Source: Flavobacterium psychrotolerans
GTDB taxonomy: Bacteria; Bacteroidota; Bacteroidia; Flavobacteriales; Flavobacteriaceae
DNA length: 64,000 nucleotides
Assembly: GCF_003097635.1 (NCBI RefSeq)
Contig: NZ_QCZI01000003.1
Coordinates: 62,001-126,000 of the forward strand
Direction: 5' to 3'
Shown here: positions 36,627-44,157 of the stretch, in pieces
Numbering within the stretch: position 1 is the first letter of the stretch
Layout: every line of letters starts with the position of its first letter
Position numbers and translations under genes: made by a program
The notes under the pieces: generated by a model
Seen by the model: only the letters and a program-made list of their open reading frames with translations
Told to the model about the DNA's origin: nothing
Databases searched by the model: none

Positions 36627-37490
36627 ATGAGACAACTTAAAATTACCAAGCAGGTAACCAATCGTGAAACTGCATCATTAGACAAGTATTTACAAGAAAT
36701 AGGTAAAGTTGACCTTATTACCGCTGACGAAGAGGTAGAATTAGCACAGAAAATTAAAGCCGGAGACCAGAAAGCCCTTGAAAAATTGACGAAAGCCAAC
36801 TTGCGTTTCGTGGTTTCGGTAGCAAAACAATATCAAAATCAAGGATTAACCCTTCCCGATTTAATTAATGAAGGAAATTTAGGACTGATAAAAGCAGCAC
36901 AGCGTTTTGACGAAACCCGTGGTTTCAAATTCATTTCCTATGCCGTATGGTGGATTCGTCAATCGATTCTTCAAGCATTAGCGGAACAATCCCGTATCGT
37001 TCGTTTGCCATTGAACAAGATTGGTTCCATCAATAAAATCAACAAAATGTATGCCTTGTTGGAGCAATCTAACGAGCGTCCACCATCTGCTGAAGAAATA
37101 GCAAAAGAATTGGACATGACCGTAAATGACGTGAAAGAGAGCATGAAAAACTCCGGTCGTCACTTGTCTATGGATGCGCCTTTGGTTGAAGGAGAAGATT
37201 CTAACCTATATGACGTCTTGCGTTCTGGCGAATCACCTAATCCAGACAGAGAATTAATCCACGAATCCTTGCGTACCGAAATCGAACGTTCTTTGGAAAC
37301 CTTAACACCAAGAGAAGCAGACGTAGTTCGTTTGTATTTTGGTTTGGGAGATCAACACCCAATGACATTAGAAGAAATTGGAGAAACTTTTGACCTTACC
37401 CGCGAGCGTGTGCGTCAAATCAAGGAAAAAGCGATTCGCAGATTGAAACACACTTCCAGAAGTAAAATATTAAAAACCTATTTAGGATAA
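36627..37490 (+). CDS. rpoD: Primary sigma factor of RNA polymerase (RpoD/SigA type)
   Basis: 287 residues, the short housekeeping sigma of Bacteroidota without region 1.1. Region 1.2 ([27 protein letters not shown]), region 2 ([52 protein letters not shown]), region 3 and region 4 ([29 protein letters not shown]) are all intact. An AAGGAG lies 11 nt before the ATG, which is rare in this genome. The upstream promoter is not of the usual kind. It should direct most promoters noted here. Confidence 0.96.
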   Translation: MRQLKITKQVTNRETASLDKYLQEIGKVDLITADEEVELAQKIKAGDQKALEKLTKANLRFVVSVAKQYQNQGLTLPDLINEGNLGLIKAAQRFDETRGFKFISYAVWWIRQSILQALAEQSRIVRLPLNKIGSINKINKMYALLEQSNERPPSAEEIAKELDMTVNDVKESMKNSGRHLSMDAPLVEGEDSNLYDVLRSGESPNPDRELIHESLRTEIERSLETLTPREADVVRLYFGLGDQHPMTLEEIGETFDLTRERVRQIKEKAIRRLKHTSRSKILKTYLG

Positions 37491-37607
37491 AACAGTCGAA
37501 TGTCTTAAAGCCAAAAGTTATAAAGCCGAGCGAAATTATGACATTTGACTTTCGACTAATAAAAGTAACGACGGTCTGATTAACTGTTCGTTTTTTGATT
37601 GATGATT

Positions 37608-37635
37608 AAAACTCCGGCTGATTACCGGAGTTTTT
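37608..37635 (+). terminator. Terminator of rpoD
   Basis: A 10-bp perfect stem (37608-37617 with 37625-37634), a 7-nt loop and T-rich 3' flank. It overlaps the first tandem repeat unit. Confidence 0.85.
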
Positions 37636-37732
37636 CTTTTTTCAGTAAAACTCCGGTCAGTTCGCTTCGCTCGGGTATCCGGAGTTTTTCTTTTTTCAGT
37701 AAAACTCCGGTCAGTTCGCTTCGCTCGGGTAT
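37625..37732 (+). repeat. Tandem direct repeat, two 54-bp units
   Basis: Units 37625-37678 and 37679-37732 appear identical. Each begins with CCGGAGTTTTT and carries AAAACTCCGG, so the arm of one unit pairs with the start of the next (37647-37656 with 37679-37688) to form a further terminator hairpin. Confidence 0.85.
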
Positions 37733-37749
37733 CCAAAATTATGTTTTTT

Positions 37750-37898
37750 TGTCATTGCAAGGAGTTGCGAGACACGAAGCAAAGCAATCTCATCATTATT
37801 TTTTGGGCGGCGTAACCCTCCGTAAAAACTTCGGGTCGGGCTTTCGGCTTTATCTCTCCGTTGCACTTCGAGGATACCGCCTCTATCCCTTACGCAAT
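37750..37898. repeat. Probable dispersed G/C-rich intergenic element
   Basis: Two parts: 37750-37793, of the form GTCATTGCAAGGAG...GCAAAGCAATCTCATC, and 37804-37898, with GGGTCGGGCTTTCGGCTTTATCTC and GCCTCTATCCCTTACGC. Composition differs strongly from its surroundings. Similar sequences recur across Flavobacterium genomes in my memory; only one copy is in this window. Confidence 0.5.
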
Positions 37899-37958
37899 AT
37901 GTGCTGACGAGTAGTCCCTTCTTCCCAAAAAAACCTTCGCCAATTGCTCAAAAAAAAC

Positions 37959-37966
37959 TACTTTTG
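37959..37966 (+). promoter_or_regulatory. Minus-7 element upstream of rpe
   Basis: TACTTTTG, 58 nt before the rpe ATG. No TTG at the ideal -33 position; a TTG lies 12 nt upstream. Confidence 0.4.
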
Positions 37967-38024
37967 CACCAACAACTCAACTGTGAAGACACACTGCAGT
38001 GCGTCTCAACAAAATAACTATAGA

Positions 38025-38687
38025 ATGAAAAACACAATAATTGCCCCCTCTGTTCTAGCAGCGGATTTTGCCAATTTGCAACGCGACATCGAAATGATAA
38101 ACAACAGTGAAGCCGATTGGTTTCATATTGACATCATGGATGGCGTTTTTGTTCCGAATATTTCTTTTGGAATGCCAGTTTTAGAAGCGATAACAAAACA
38201 TGCAAAAAAAACCATCGACGTCCATTTGATGATTGTGGATCCAGACCGTTACATCAAAACCTTTGCTGATTTGGGAGCCAATATCTTATCGGTACACTAT
38301 GAAGCCTGCACCCATCTCCACAGAACGCTTCAAGCGATAAAAGCCGAAGGAATGAAAGCTGGGGTCGTTCTCAATCCGCATACAAGTGTTACCCTTTTAG
38401 AAGACGTGATCAACGACATTGATTTGGTTTGCATCATGAGTGTGAATCCTGGATTTGGCGGACAATCATTCATAGAAAACACCTATTCTAAAATTGAAAA
38501 ATTGAAAAATTTAATAATTAAAAAAGACGCAAGTACAATCATCGAAATTGACGGAGGAGTAACTGATAAAAATGCAGTACAATTAGTAAAAGCCGGAGCC
38601 GATGTATTGGTTGCCGGAAGTTTTGTTTTTAAAGCGCAAAACCCCACCGAAACCATTGCGGCATTAAAGAAACTTACAACACTATAA
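38025..38687 (+). CDS. rpe: Ribulose-phosphate 3-epimerase
   Basis: 220 residues from MKNTIIAPSVLAADF; the open frame reaches further upstream, but the region is non-coding leader. Interconverts ribulose-5-phosphate and xylulose-5-phosphate in the pentose phosphate pathway. The TIM-barrel motifs HIDIMDGVFVPNISFG, VDVHLMI, VNPGFGGQSF and IEIDGGV are present, with the metal-binding His/Asp set. Confidence 0.97.
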   Translation: MKNTIIAPSVLAADFANLQRDIEMINNSEADWFHIDIMDGVFVPNISFGMPVLEAITKHAKKTIDVHLMIVDPDRYIKTFADLGANILSVHYEACTHLHRTLQAIKAEGMKAGVVLNPHTSVTLLEDVINDIDLVCIMSVNPGFGGQSFIENTYSKIEKLKNLIIKKDASTIIEIDGGVTDKNAVQLVKAGADVLVAGSFVFKAQNPTETIAALKKLTTL

Positions 38688-38693
38688 AAACAG

Positions 38694-38720
38694 AAAAATC
38701 CCAAAAAAATTGGGATTTTT
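38694..38720. terminator. Bidirectional terminator between rpe and the CBS gene
   Basis: An 11-bp perfect stem (38694-38704 with 38710-38720) around a 5-nt loop, between convergent genes. Confidence 0.8.
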
Positions 38721-39143
38721 TTATTTATACTGATCTATCAGGTATCTAATTAAATCTGTAGTGGTTATAATCCCCACCAGTAAATTCCCTTCACAAACAG
38801 GCAAGGCATGAAATTCATTATGGGACAAAATTTCGGCAGCCTCCTTAATAGTTGTTTCCGGAGAAATTGTTACTACCTTTTTTGCCATCACCTGCTCCAC
38901 GGTAAACATGTTATAAACGGTGGTGTCGACTATTTCAGCATCATCATCAACGGCATCCACAAAAGAGATTCGCAACAAATCTGTATAGCTTAACATTCCT
39001 ATGATTATGTTGCCATTCATCACCGGAATGTGCCTGATTTTATTTTTTTTAAAAAGTTCCTCCGCTTTGGTTAAATTATCTGAAATCTTCAATTTAATGA
39101 CATTTTTGGTCATTATGGCCGACACTGGGACTTTGTGTTTCAT
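38721..39143 (-). CDS. Protein with two CBS domains
   Basis: 140 residues, essentially one CBS pair (Bateman module): VSAIMTKNVIKLKISDNLTKAEELFKKNKIRHIPVMN..IIGMLSYTDLLRI and VMAKKVVTISPETTIKEAAEILSHNEFHALPVCE..LVGIITTTDLIRYL. Such modules bind adenine nucleotides and regulate partner proteins. No effector domain is fused, so the partner is unknown. A minus-strand TAATTTTG (39167-39174) may be its -7 element. Confidence 0.9.
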   Translation of the reverse strand: MKHKVPVSAIMTKNVIKLKISDNLTKAEELFKKNKIRHIPVMNGNIIIGMLSYTDLLRISFVDAVDDDAEIVDTTVYNMFTVEQVMAKKVVTISPETTIKEAAEILSHNEFHALPVCEGNLLVGIITTTDLIRYLIDQYK

Positions 39144-39261
39144 GGTATTTTGGTTTAAATTACACTCAAAATTATCGCATAAAAAAAACTAAAAACATGA
39201 TGTTTATCAGTAAGTGGTAAGAAGTATTTTGCTATATTGTTTTGTTTAAACCTATAATGAA

Positions 39262-42200
39262 TTACTTCTTAATCACTTTAAAGACTTGCTGTTTACTATC
39301 CGATTCCACTTTTATGAAATAATTCCCGGAAACCAAATAGGACAATTCCAAGTGCAACTCTAGAGTATTGCATTTTTGGCGGTACACTTCCTGCCCCAAG
39401 GTGTTGCAAACGGAAACTTTTTTAATGACATCCTCCGATTGAATATGGAGGACATCCACAATTGGATTGGGACTGTATTTTAAATCCTTGAATTTAAATT
39501 GATTGTTGCTTAATGTAACTTGAACCTTTACATCCAGTCGTGTTGGGCTTTCATACCCGTTTATAGTTTGACTGGCATAGTACGTCATGCCATTTACCAG
39601 TAATGTATTCATTGGCAAAACATTGGATGAAGCACTCCTATTCGTAGGTCCGGAATGCCATAGAATACCACTTCCCGCAACCTCCAAATTAGCTAGCGTT
39701 TGCCCAGCCGTAAAATACTGCAACCGATTACCCGATGGCGCGGGAACTGGCGATTGGCTTACGGTAAATACTAAAGAAGTTCCCATACAACCGGTAGCAC
39801 TATTGGTGACATCAACTGTATAATTTCGTATTCCATTTGGGGAAAATATATTCACTAAATACGTGGCACTGTTCGCTCCTATAATTGCAGCACCATCTTC
39901 ATACCATTGAAAGGAATAAATTCCTGAAAGTTGGCTGTCTAATAACAAGGGTTGAGCCACTGTGGTGTTATCTACGTAAATTTCATGCATATCATTTACG
40001 GTTGTGATTTTTGGTATTGGCAATGGAATTGCATTTACGCTAAAAGAATTTATCAAATAACAATCTGGAAATAAAGGATCATATACCTTTGCAAAAAACA
40101 ACTGAATAAAACCTGTTTTCATACATATTGTATTCGGAAGAATATTACCTCCATTGGGAGAGGTGTAATACTCAACTATTAAATTCGTATTCCCTCCTGT
40201 TATTTCAGCATCTTTGGCTCTCGAATTAAAACAAACTGAACCATCATTATCATTATCACATAAAAAGTAATTGGTTAGTTTAATAAATTTTGGCTTTAAA
40301 TTTACAGTAATCGTTAATGTACTTGATGTTGCACATTGCCCTGCATTTGGCGAAAAAGTATAGGTTGTTGTTGCGGTATTATTTAAAGCTGGCGTCCATG
40401 TTCCTGAAATACCATTTAATGAAGTCGTAAGCAAAGGAGCTAAAGTACCACCAGAACAAATTGGGGCAATTGGTGGAAATATTGGAGTTACATTGGTCTT
40501 ACAAGGGAGACTGCAAGTTATTAAAGATGGTAAAAAACAAGGCACTCCTTCTACTGACACAATTCCAAAAGTAACATTCTGCCCCTCAGACACACCGAAT
40601 ACCTCATAATGAGACACTTGAGTACTACCAGTAATTGATGCTCCTCCATTAATAGAATAGGTATAATTGTATTTTATATAGCCAACAACATTACTCCAAT
40701 CAAAAAAAACTGAATTTGAGGATGTAGCTAGAGTTGGATCGCAATTAAATGTAGCCATTACAGGATTAGAGCTTACAGTAATAGTTAATAAAGTTCTTGT
40801 TGCGCATTGTCCTGCATCTGGAGTAAAAGTATAGGTTGTTGTAGCTATGTTATTTAAAGATGGCGACCAAGTTCCTGAAATACCATTTGTTGAAGTCGTA
40901 GGTAAAGGAGCTAAAGTACTACCAGAACAAATTGGGGCAATTGGTGTAAATATTGGCATTTCATTTGGACGGATTGTTACTGTTACCATGGCCGTATTAG
41001 CAAGACAAGAAGAGCTCCCCGCAACTGTATAAACATATTGTCCAGCAGCATCAACTGAAGGATTAAAAATCCCCTTACCGCTAACCAAAGCTGGCGTCCA
41101 TATTCCTCCAGGTTGTGCTGTCGCACCAAGAAATAAAAATAAATCTATCGGTCCTGAATTCGAACAAATACTTACTATAGCATTACTACCAGCATTTGGA
41201 GCTGAATTTACCGTAACATTTCTAGTTGAAGTAGCATCTGGACAACCACCAGTACCCGTAACAGAGTAAATCATCGTAGCAGTACCCGCTGAAACCCCTG
41301 TTATTACACCTGTTGCAGGATTTATTGTCGCCACCGCAGGACTTGATGAAATCCAAGTTCCCCCGGCTGCCGATGGTGAAAACACAGTCGTTAAACCCAC
41401 GCAAATACCTTGATTTCCGCTTAAGGTTACTGCATTATTAGTTACCAGAGCAGTAACCTTAAACCGAGTTGTACTTTCACACGGCAAGCTTACGGTAGTG
41501 GCATAATAACTTTGTCCGTCTACTAATGGTGTTGTTGGTGCCAATCGAAATCCGCCGGTAGCAACCGCATACCAATTGTTATTTCCACTCGCCACCAAAC
41601 TGGCCACGGTTGGCGGATTTAATGGGTCGTTACAAAACATTTGTAGCGCATTACCTGTGGGAACAGGAACTAACATAACCGTTGCCTTAACAGGACATCT
41701 AGAAGACTCGCAACCCGTATTCGGGTTGGTTTGGCTAGCCCAATATATTTTAGCATCAGTCAAAACCGTGGTTAAAGGCAAAAGTAATCCTCCACTGGAG
41801 GCATCATACCACTTTATGTTAGTTCCCACTAGAATAAAACTGGCAAGTGTTGCATCACTGGGATCCGAAACACAGGGCCCTTGAAGGGAATTTCCAGTTG
41901 GAGCCGAATAAACTGCTATGGTAACATTTCCTGATAATGCCTGACTACACCCACCACTTGAAGTAGCACTAACTAAGCTATAAGTGGTACTATCTGTTAC
42001 TATTGGCGTGGTTATAGTTGCCGTTCCTCCTGTGCCTAATAATATTGTCTGGTTTGCTCCGAAATTTACTTTGTAGGTCACTGTTACATTAGGTGTTCCC
42101 GTAAATGTAACTGTACCCGTTGAGCCCGAACAAACAGTTGGTGTTGATGTTGAAATAGCAGCTACAGGCAATGGTATAACATTTATCATTGCACTTTTTG

Positions 42201-42849
42201 ATAGTATCTTACTACAAACCGAACCACTTGAAGCTACACTGACTAAGCTATAAGTACTACTTACCGATAATGGTGAAGTCATTAAAGTTGCATTTCCCGT
42301 TGCGTCTAAAACAATGGTTTGATTTGGCCCACCATTTATAGCATAAGTTACTGTTGCATTAGGTGTTCCCGTAAAAGTAACTGTCCCTCTTGAGCCCGAA
42401 CAAATAGTTGACATTCCTGATATGGATGCAATTGGAGCTTGAAAAACTGTAATATTTGTCCCATTATCCAATCCTATAGTAGCTAAACTTGAAGCTACAA
42501 CCCTAATCCTGTATCCTGTTCCCGCAATTGCATTAGATGGAATTATAGCCGGAATAGTCCCGCTTACCAAGGCGGATTTTGTACCAATGTTTACCGGGCT
42601 TACAAACGAACCCGAAGCATCACTTAATTGAGCTGTGAATACATTCCCCGTATTATAGGTTCCGTTTGCTATAAATGTTAATGCAACTGAAGTTCCCTGG
42701 CAAAGTGAAGTTGAAGAAGCGGAGCATGTAATTTGGTTAACTGCAACTTCCTCTCTTAAATCGTATTTCCTATTAACAACATCTGGAACTGCATTCGCAA
42801 ACAGCATATTACAGAGTAAAGCAAGCGTAATAAATAATTTTAATTTCAT
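39262..42849 (-). CDS. Large T9SS-exported surface protein with Ig-like repeats
   Basis: 1195 residues. Signal peptide 1-20, then a long run of Ig-like/Big modules rich in Ser, Thr, Gly and Pro. Two repeats at about 141-225 and 232-315 share CSGS-GTVTFTGTPN-TVTY and STYSLVS; another pair at 632-695 and 789-850 shares PI-PPIAPICSG-TLAPL and GISGTW-P-LNN-ATTTYTF. A Big_2-like unit covers 475-550 (PAVATINPATGVITGVSAGTATM). The last 75 residues are a type A T9SS sorting domain (YSPNPIVDVLHIQSEDVIKKVSV, ending in SDSKQQVFKVIKK). Cys pairs in each module may form disulfides. Probably an adhesin or surface-layer component; no enzyme domain is visible. A TAAATTTG (42889-42896) is a candidate -7 element. 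Confidence 0.87.
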   Translation of the reverse strand: MKLKLFITLALLCNMLFANAVPDVVNRKYDLREEVAVNQITCSASSTSLCQGTSVALTFIANGTYNTGNVFTAQLSDASGSFVSPVNIGTKSALVSGTIPAIIPSNAIAGTGYRIRVVASSLATIGLDNGTNITVFQAPIASISGMSTICSGSRGTVTFTGTPNATVTYAINGGPNQTIVLDATGNATLMTSPLSVSSTYSLVSVASSGSVCSKILSKSAMINVIPLPVAAISTSTPTVCSGSTGTVTFTGTPNVTVTYKVNFGANQTILLGTGGTATITTPIVTDSTTYSLVSATSSGGCSQALSGNVTIAVYSAPTGNSLQGPCVSDPSDATLASFILVGTNIKWYDASSGGLLLPLTTVLTDAKIYWASQTNPNTGCESSRCPVKATVMLVPVPTGNALQMFCNDPLNPPTVASLVASGNNNWYAVATGGFRLAPTTPLVDGQSYYATTVSLPCESTTRFKVTALVTNNAVTLSGNQGICVGLTTVFSPSAAGGTWISSSPAVATINPATGVITGVSAGTATMIYSVTGTGGCPDATSTRNVTVNSAPNAGSNAIVSICSNSGPIDLFLFLGATAQPGGIWTPALVSGKGIFNPSVDAAGQYVYTVAGSSSCLANTAMVTVTIRPNEMPIFTPIAPICSGSTLAPLPTTSTNGISGTWSPSLNNIATTTYTFTPDAGQCATRTLLTITVSSNPVMATFNCDPTLATSSNSVFFDWSNVVGYIKYNYTYSINGGASITGSTQVSHYEVFGVSEGQNVTFGIVSVEGVPCFLPSLITCSLPCKTNVTPIFPPIAPICSGGTLAPLLTTSLNGISGTWTPALNNTATTTYTFSPNAGQCATSSTLTITVNLKPKFIKLTNYFLCDNDNDGSVCFNSRAKDAEITGGNTNLIVEYYTSPNGGNILPNTICMKTGFIQLFFAKVYDPLFPDCYLINSFSVNAIPLPIPKITTVNDMHEIYVDNTTVAQPLLLDSQLSGIYSFQWYEDGAAIIGANSATYLVNIFSPNGIRNYTVDVTNSATGCMGTSLVFTVSQSPVPAPSGNRLQYFTAGQTLANLEVAGSGILWHSGPTNRSASSNVLPMNTLLVNGMTYYASQTINGYESPTRLDVKVQVTLSNNQFKFKDLKYSPNPIVDVLHIQSEDVIKKVSVCNTLGQEVYRQKCNTLELHLELSYLVSGNYFIKVESDSKQQVFKVIKK

Positions 42850-43090
42850 GGAACTATTATTTTAAGGGTTTCGATTTAAAAGACGTTTCAAATTTAGTTA
42901 AAAATTTCCTGTTAAATTTATTTATGAATTATAAAGCCAACAATAGTGATAAATGCTTCTAATATATTTGGAAACAGGGGTAAAATTATATATTAACTCT
43001 TCTTTAGAATTTACACAAAATTCCGTACAGTCTCACCGTCCTATAGTTTTAATAGGAGCTCCTACGATTTTGATGGGAGCTTAAAAACAG

Positions 43091-43127
43091 AAACCTTTGT
43101 CAAAGTTTGAAACTTTGACAAAGGTTT
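43091..43127. terminator. Strong orphan hairpin
   Basis: A 17-bp perfect stem (43091-43107 with 43111-43127) with a 3-nt loop. On the minus strand a T-rich stretch follows. It belongs to no visible gene. Confidence 0.55.
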
Positions 43128-43138
43128 TAGAAAAATTG

Positions 43139-43186
43139 TGACTGCGGAGGGATTGACTCCGTCTAACCCTCAAAGCTTCGCCTTGA
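43139..43186 (-). pseudogene. Possible decayed tRNA 3' end
   Basis: On the minus strand, AATCCCTCCGCAGTCA (43139-43154) matches the intact tRNA-Arg end AACCCCTCCGAGGTCA at 13 of 16 positions, with only weak similarity before it. It may be a relic of a duplicated tRNA gene. Confidence 0.25.
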
Positions 43187-43199
43187 AAATAAAAACAAA

Positions 43200-43230
43200 A
43201 AAAACAGCTCAAGCGAGCTTGGCTGTTTTT
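43200..43230 (-). terminator. Terminator of tRNA-Arg
   Basis: Outer stem AAAAACAGC (43200-43208) with GCTGTTTTT (43222-43230) plus an inner CAAGC/GCTTG stem; T-run on the minus strand. Confidence 0.75.
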
Positions 43231-43250
43231 CTAATGTTTCCATTTATTTG

Positions 43251-43324
43251 TGACCTCGGAGGGGTTCGAACCCCCAACCATCAGAGCCGAAATCTGATAT
43301 TCTATCCAGTTGAACTACGAGGCC
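43251..43324 (-). tRNA. tRNA-Arg (anticodon TCG)
   Basis: Minus strand. Acceptor GGCCTCG with CGAGGTC (one G-U pair), D-arm GTTCAACTGGATAGAAT, anticodon stem TCAGA/TCTGA enclosing TTTCGGC with anticodon TCG, T-arm GGGGGTTCGAACCCCTC, discriminator A. The CCA end is not encoded. Confidence 0.95.
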
Positions 43325-43386
43325 AATTAATTTTAGATTGTTGATTAACGATTTTAGATTTGTGATCTAAAACGTTAACTACAAAT

Positions 43387-43836
43387 CTAAACTAATAATT
43401 TCTTCACTATTGATGAAATGGTTTTTCCCTCAGCGGTTCCGCCCAGTTGTGCAGCGGCCAATCCCATTACTTTACCCATGGCAGCGATTCCTGTAGCTCC
43501 CGTTTCTGCGATTATTTTTGCGATTACGGCTTCTACTTCTGCTTCGCTTAATTGCGCCGGCAAGAATTTTTCTATTACGGCAATTTGTGCCAACTCGGGT
43601 TCGGCCAAGTCCATACGGTTTTGTTCCGTGAAGATTTTAGCACTATCTTTTCTTGTTTTTACTAATTTTTGAAGCAATTTGATTTCGTCGGCAGCCGTGA
43701 TTTCTTCCTTTGATCCCGTGGCGGTTTGCGCCAATAGGATTTCTGACTTGATGGCTCTTAGCGCTTCTAAGGCAACGGTATCTTTAGCTCTCATGGCGGT
43801 TTTGATATCCTCCATGATTTGTGTTGATAAACTCAT
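43387..43836 (-). CDS. GatB/YqeY domain-containing protein
   Basis: 149 residues, a stand-alone YqeY helical domain: IMEDIKTAMRAKDTVALEALRAIKSEIL, EIKLLQKLVKTRKDSAKIF and the C-terminal GKVMGLAAAQLGGTAEGKTISSIVKKLL. The fused version is the tRNA-binding tail of GatB, so tRNA binding or a link to aminoacylation is suspected. It is the gene downstream of ftsZ on the same strand, an arrangement common in Flavobacteria. Confidence 0.93.
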   Translation of the reverse strand: MSLSTQIMEDIKTAMRAKDTVALEALRAIKSEILLAQTATGSKEEITAADEIKLLQKLVKTRKDSAKIFTEQNRMDLAEPELAQIAVIEKFLPAQLSEAEVEAVIAKIIAETGATGIAAMGKVMGLAAAQLGGTAEGKTISSIVKKLLV

Positions 43837-44157
43837 TTATTGTTGATTCTTTAATTTGATTATTGTCGATTCGTTTTGAAAATCGAACATTTCCTGAATG
43901 CCCCAGATGGAAATGGAAAGCTTTTTTTAGAGAAAATGTATTTTTTCTTGAACTTAAAAAGCGACTTTAGGAGCTCTTTGAAGTTTATTAGAAAAAAGCA
44001 TTTTAGAAAAAAAACTTGTAATGAACAGCTGGATTAAGGCCCGACAAATCTAATACAATTTACTGAAATTTGCAACTGATTTGTTTGTGGCAACGAGAAA
44101 TAAAAAACCCGAAAACTTCTAGGAACTTTTCGGGTTATTCAGGTTTATTTGACTTGA
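43837..44157. other. 321-bp gap between YqeY and ftsZ
   Basis: Contains the ftsZ terminator at 44102-44136. The rest (43837-44101) shows no gene and no clear promoter of the housekeeping type for the YqeY gene. Confidence 0.7.
44102..44136 (-). terminator. Terminator of the dcw cluster after ftsZ
   Basis: A 10-bp stem (44106-44115 with 44127-44136), an 11-nt loop and a T-run on the minus strand. Confidence 0.75.

Larger units (their letters stand above)
37491..38024. other. 534-bp gap between rpoD and rpe, filled with repeats
   Basis: From left: the rpoD terminator (37608-37635), two 54-bp tandem units (37625-37732), a G/C-rich element (37750-37898) and the rpe -7 element (37959-37966). No gene; the plus-strand frame through the repeats (SFFSKTPVSSLRSG twice) is an artefact. 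Confidence 0.75.
42850..43250. other. 401-bp gap upstream of the T9SS gene
   Basis: Contains the probable -7 element of the leftward gene (42889-42896), two loose copies of a TTTTnATnGGAGCT motif (43047-43081), a 17-bp hairpin (43091-43127), a tRNA-like relic (43139-43186) and the tRNA-Arg terminator (43200-43230). A plus-strand frame at 43138-43344 runs through the tRNA and is not a gene. Confidence 0.7.

Noticed and set aside
37625..37732. Direct repeats that could suggest a CRISPR array
   Set aside because: Only two head-to-tail units without unique spacers, no cas genes, and the units are terminator hairpins.
37599..37907. Plus-strand open frame of 102 residues through the rpoD-rpe gap, with the repeated peptide SFFSKTPVSSLRSG
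   Set aside because: The repetition comes from tandem terminator hairpins; composition and position are not those of a gene.
43138..43344. 68-residue plus-strand frame with ending GGVRTPNHQSRN
   Set aside because: It runs through the antisense of tRNA-Arg and its terminator; the peptide is a known by-product of tRNA genes.
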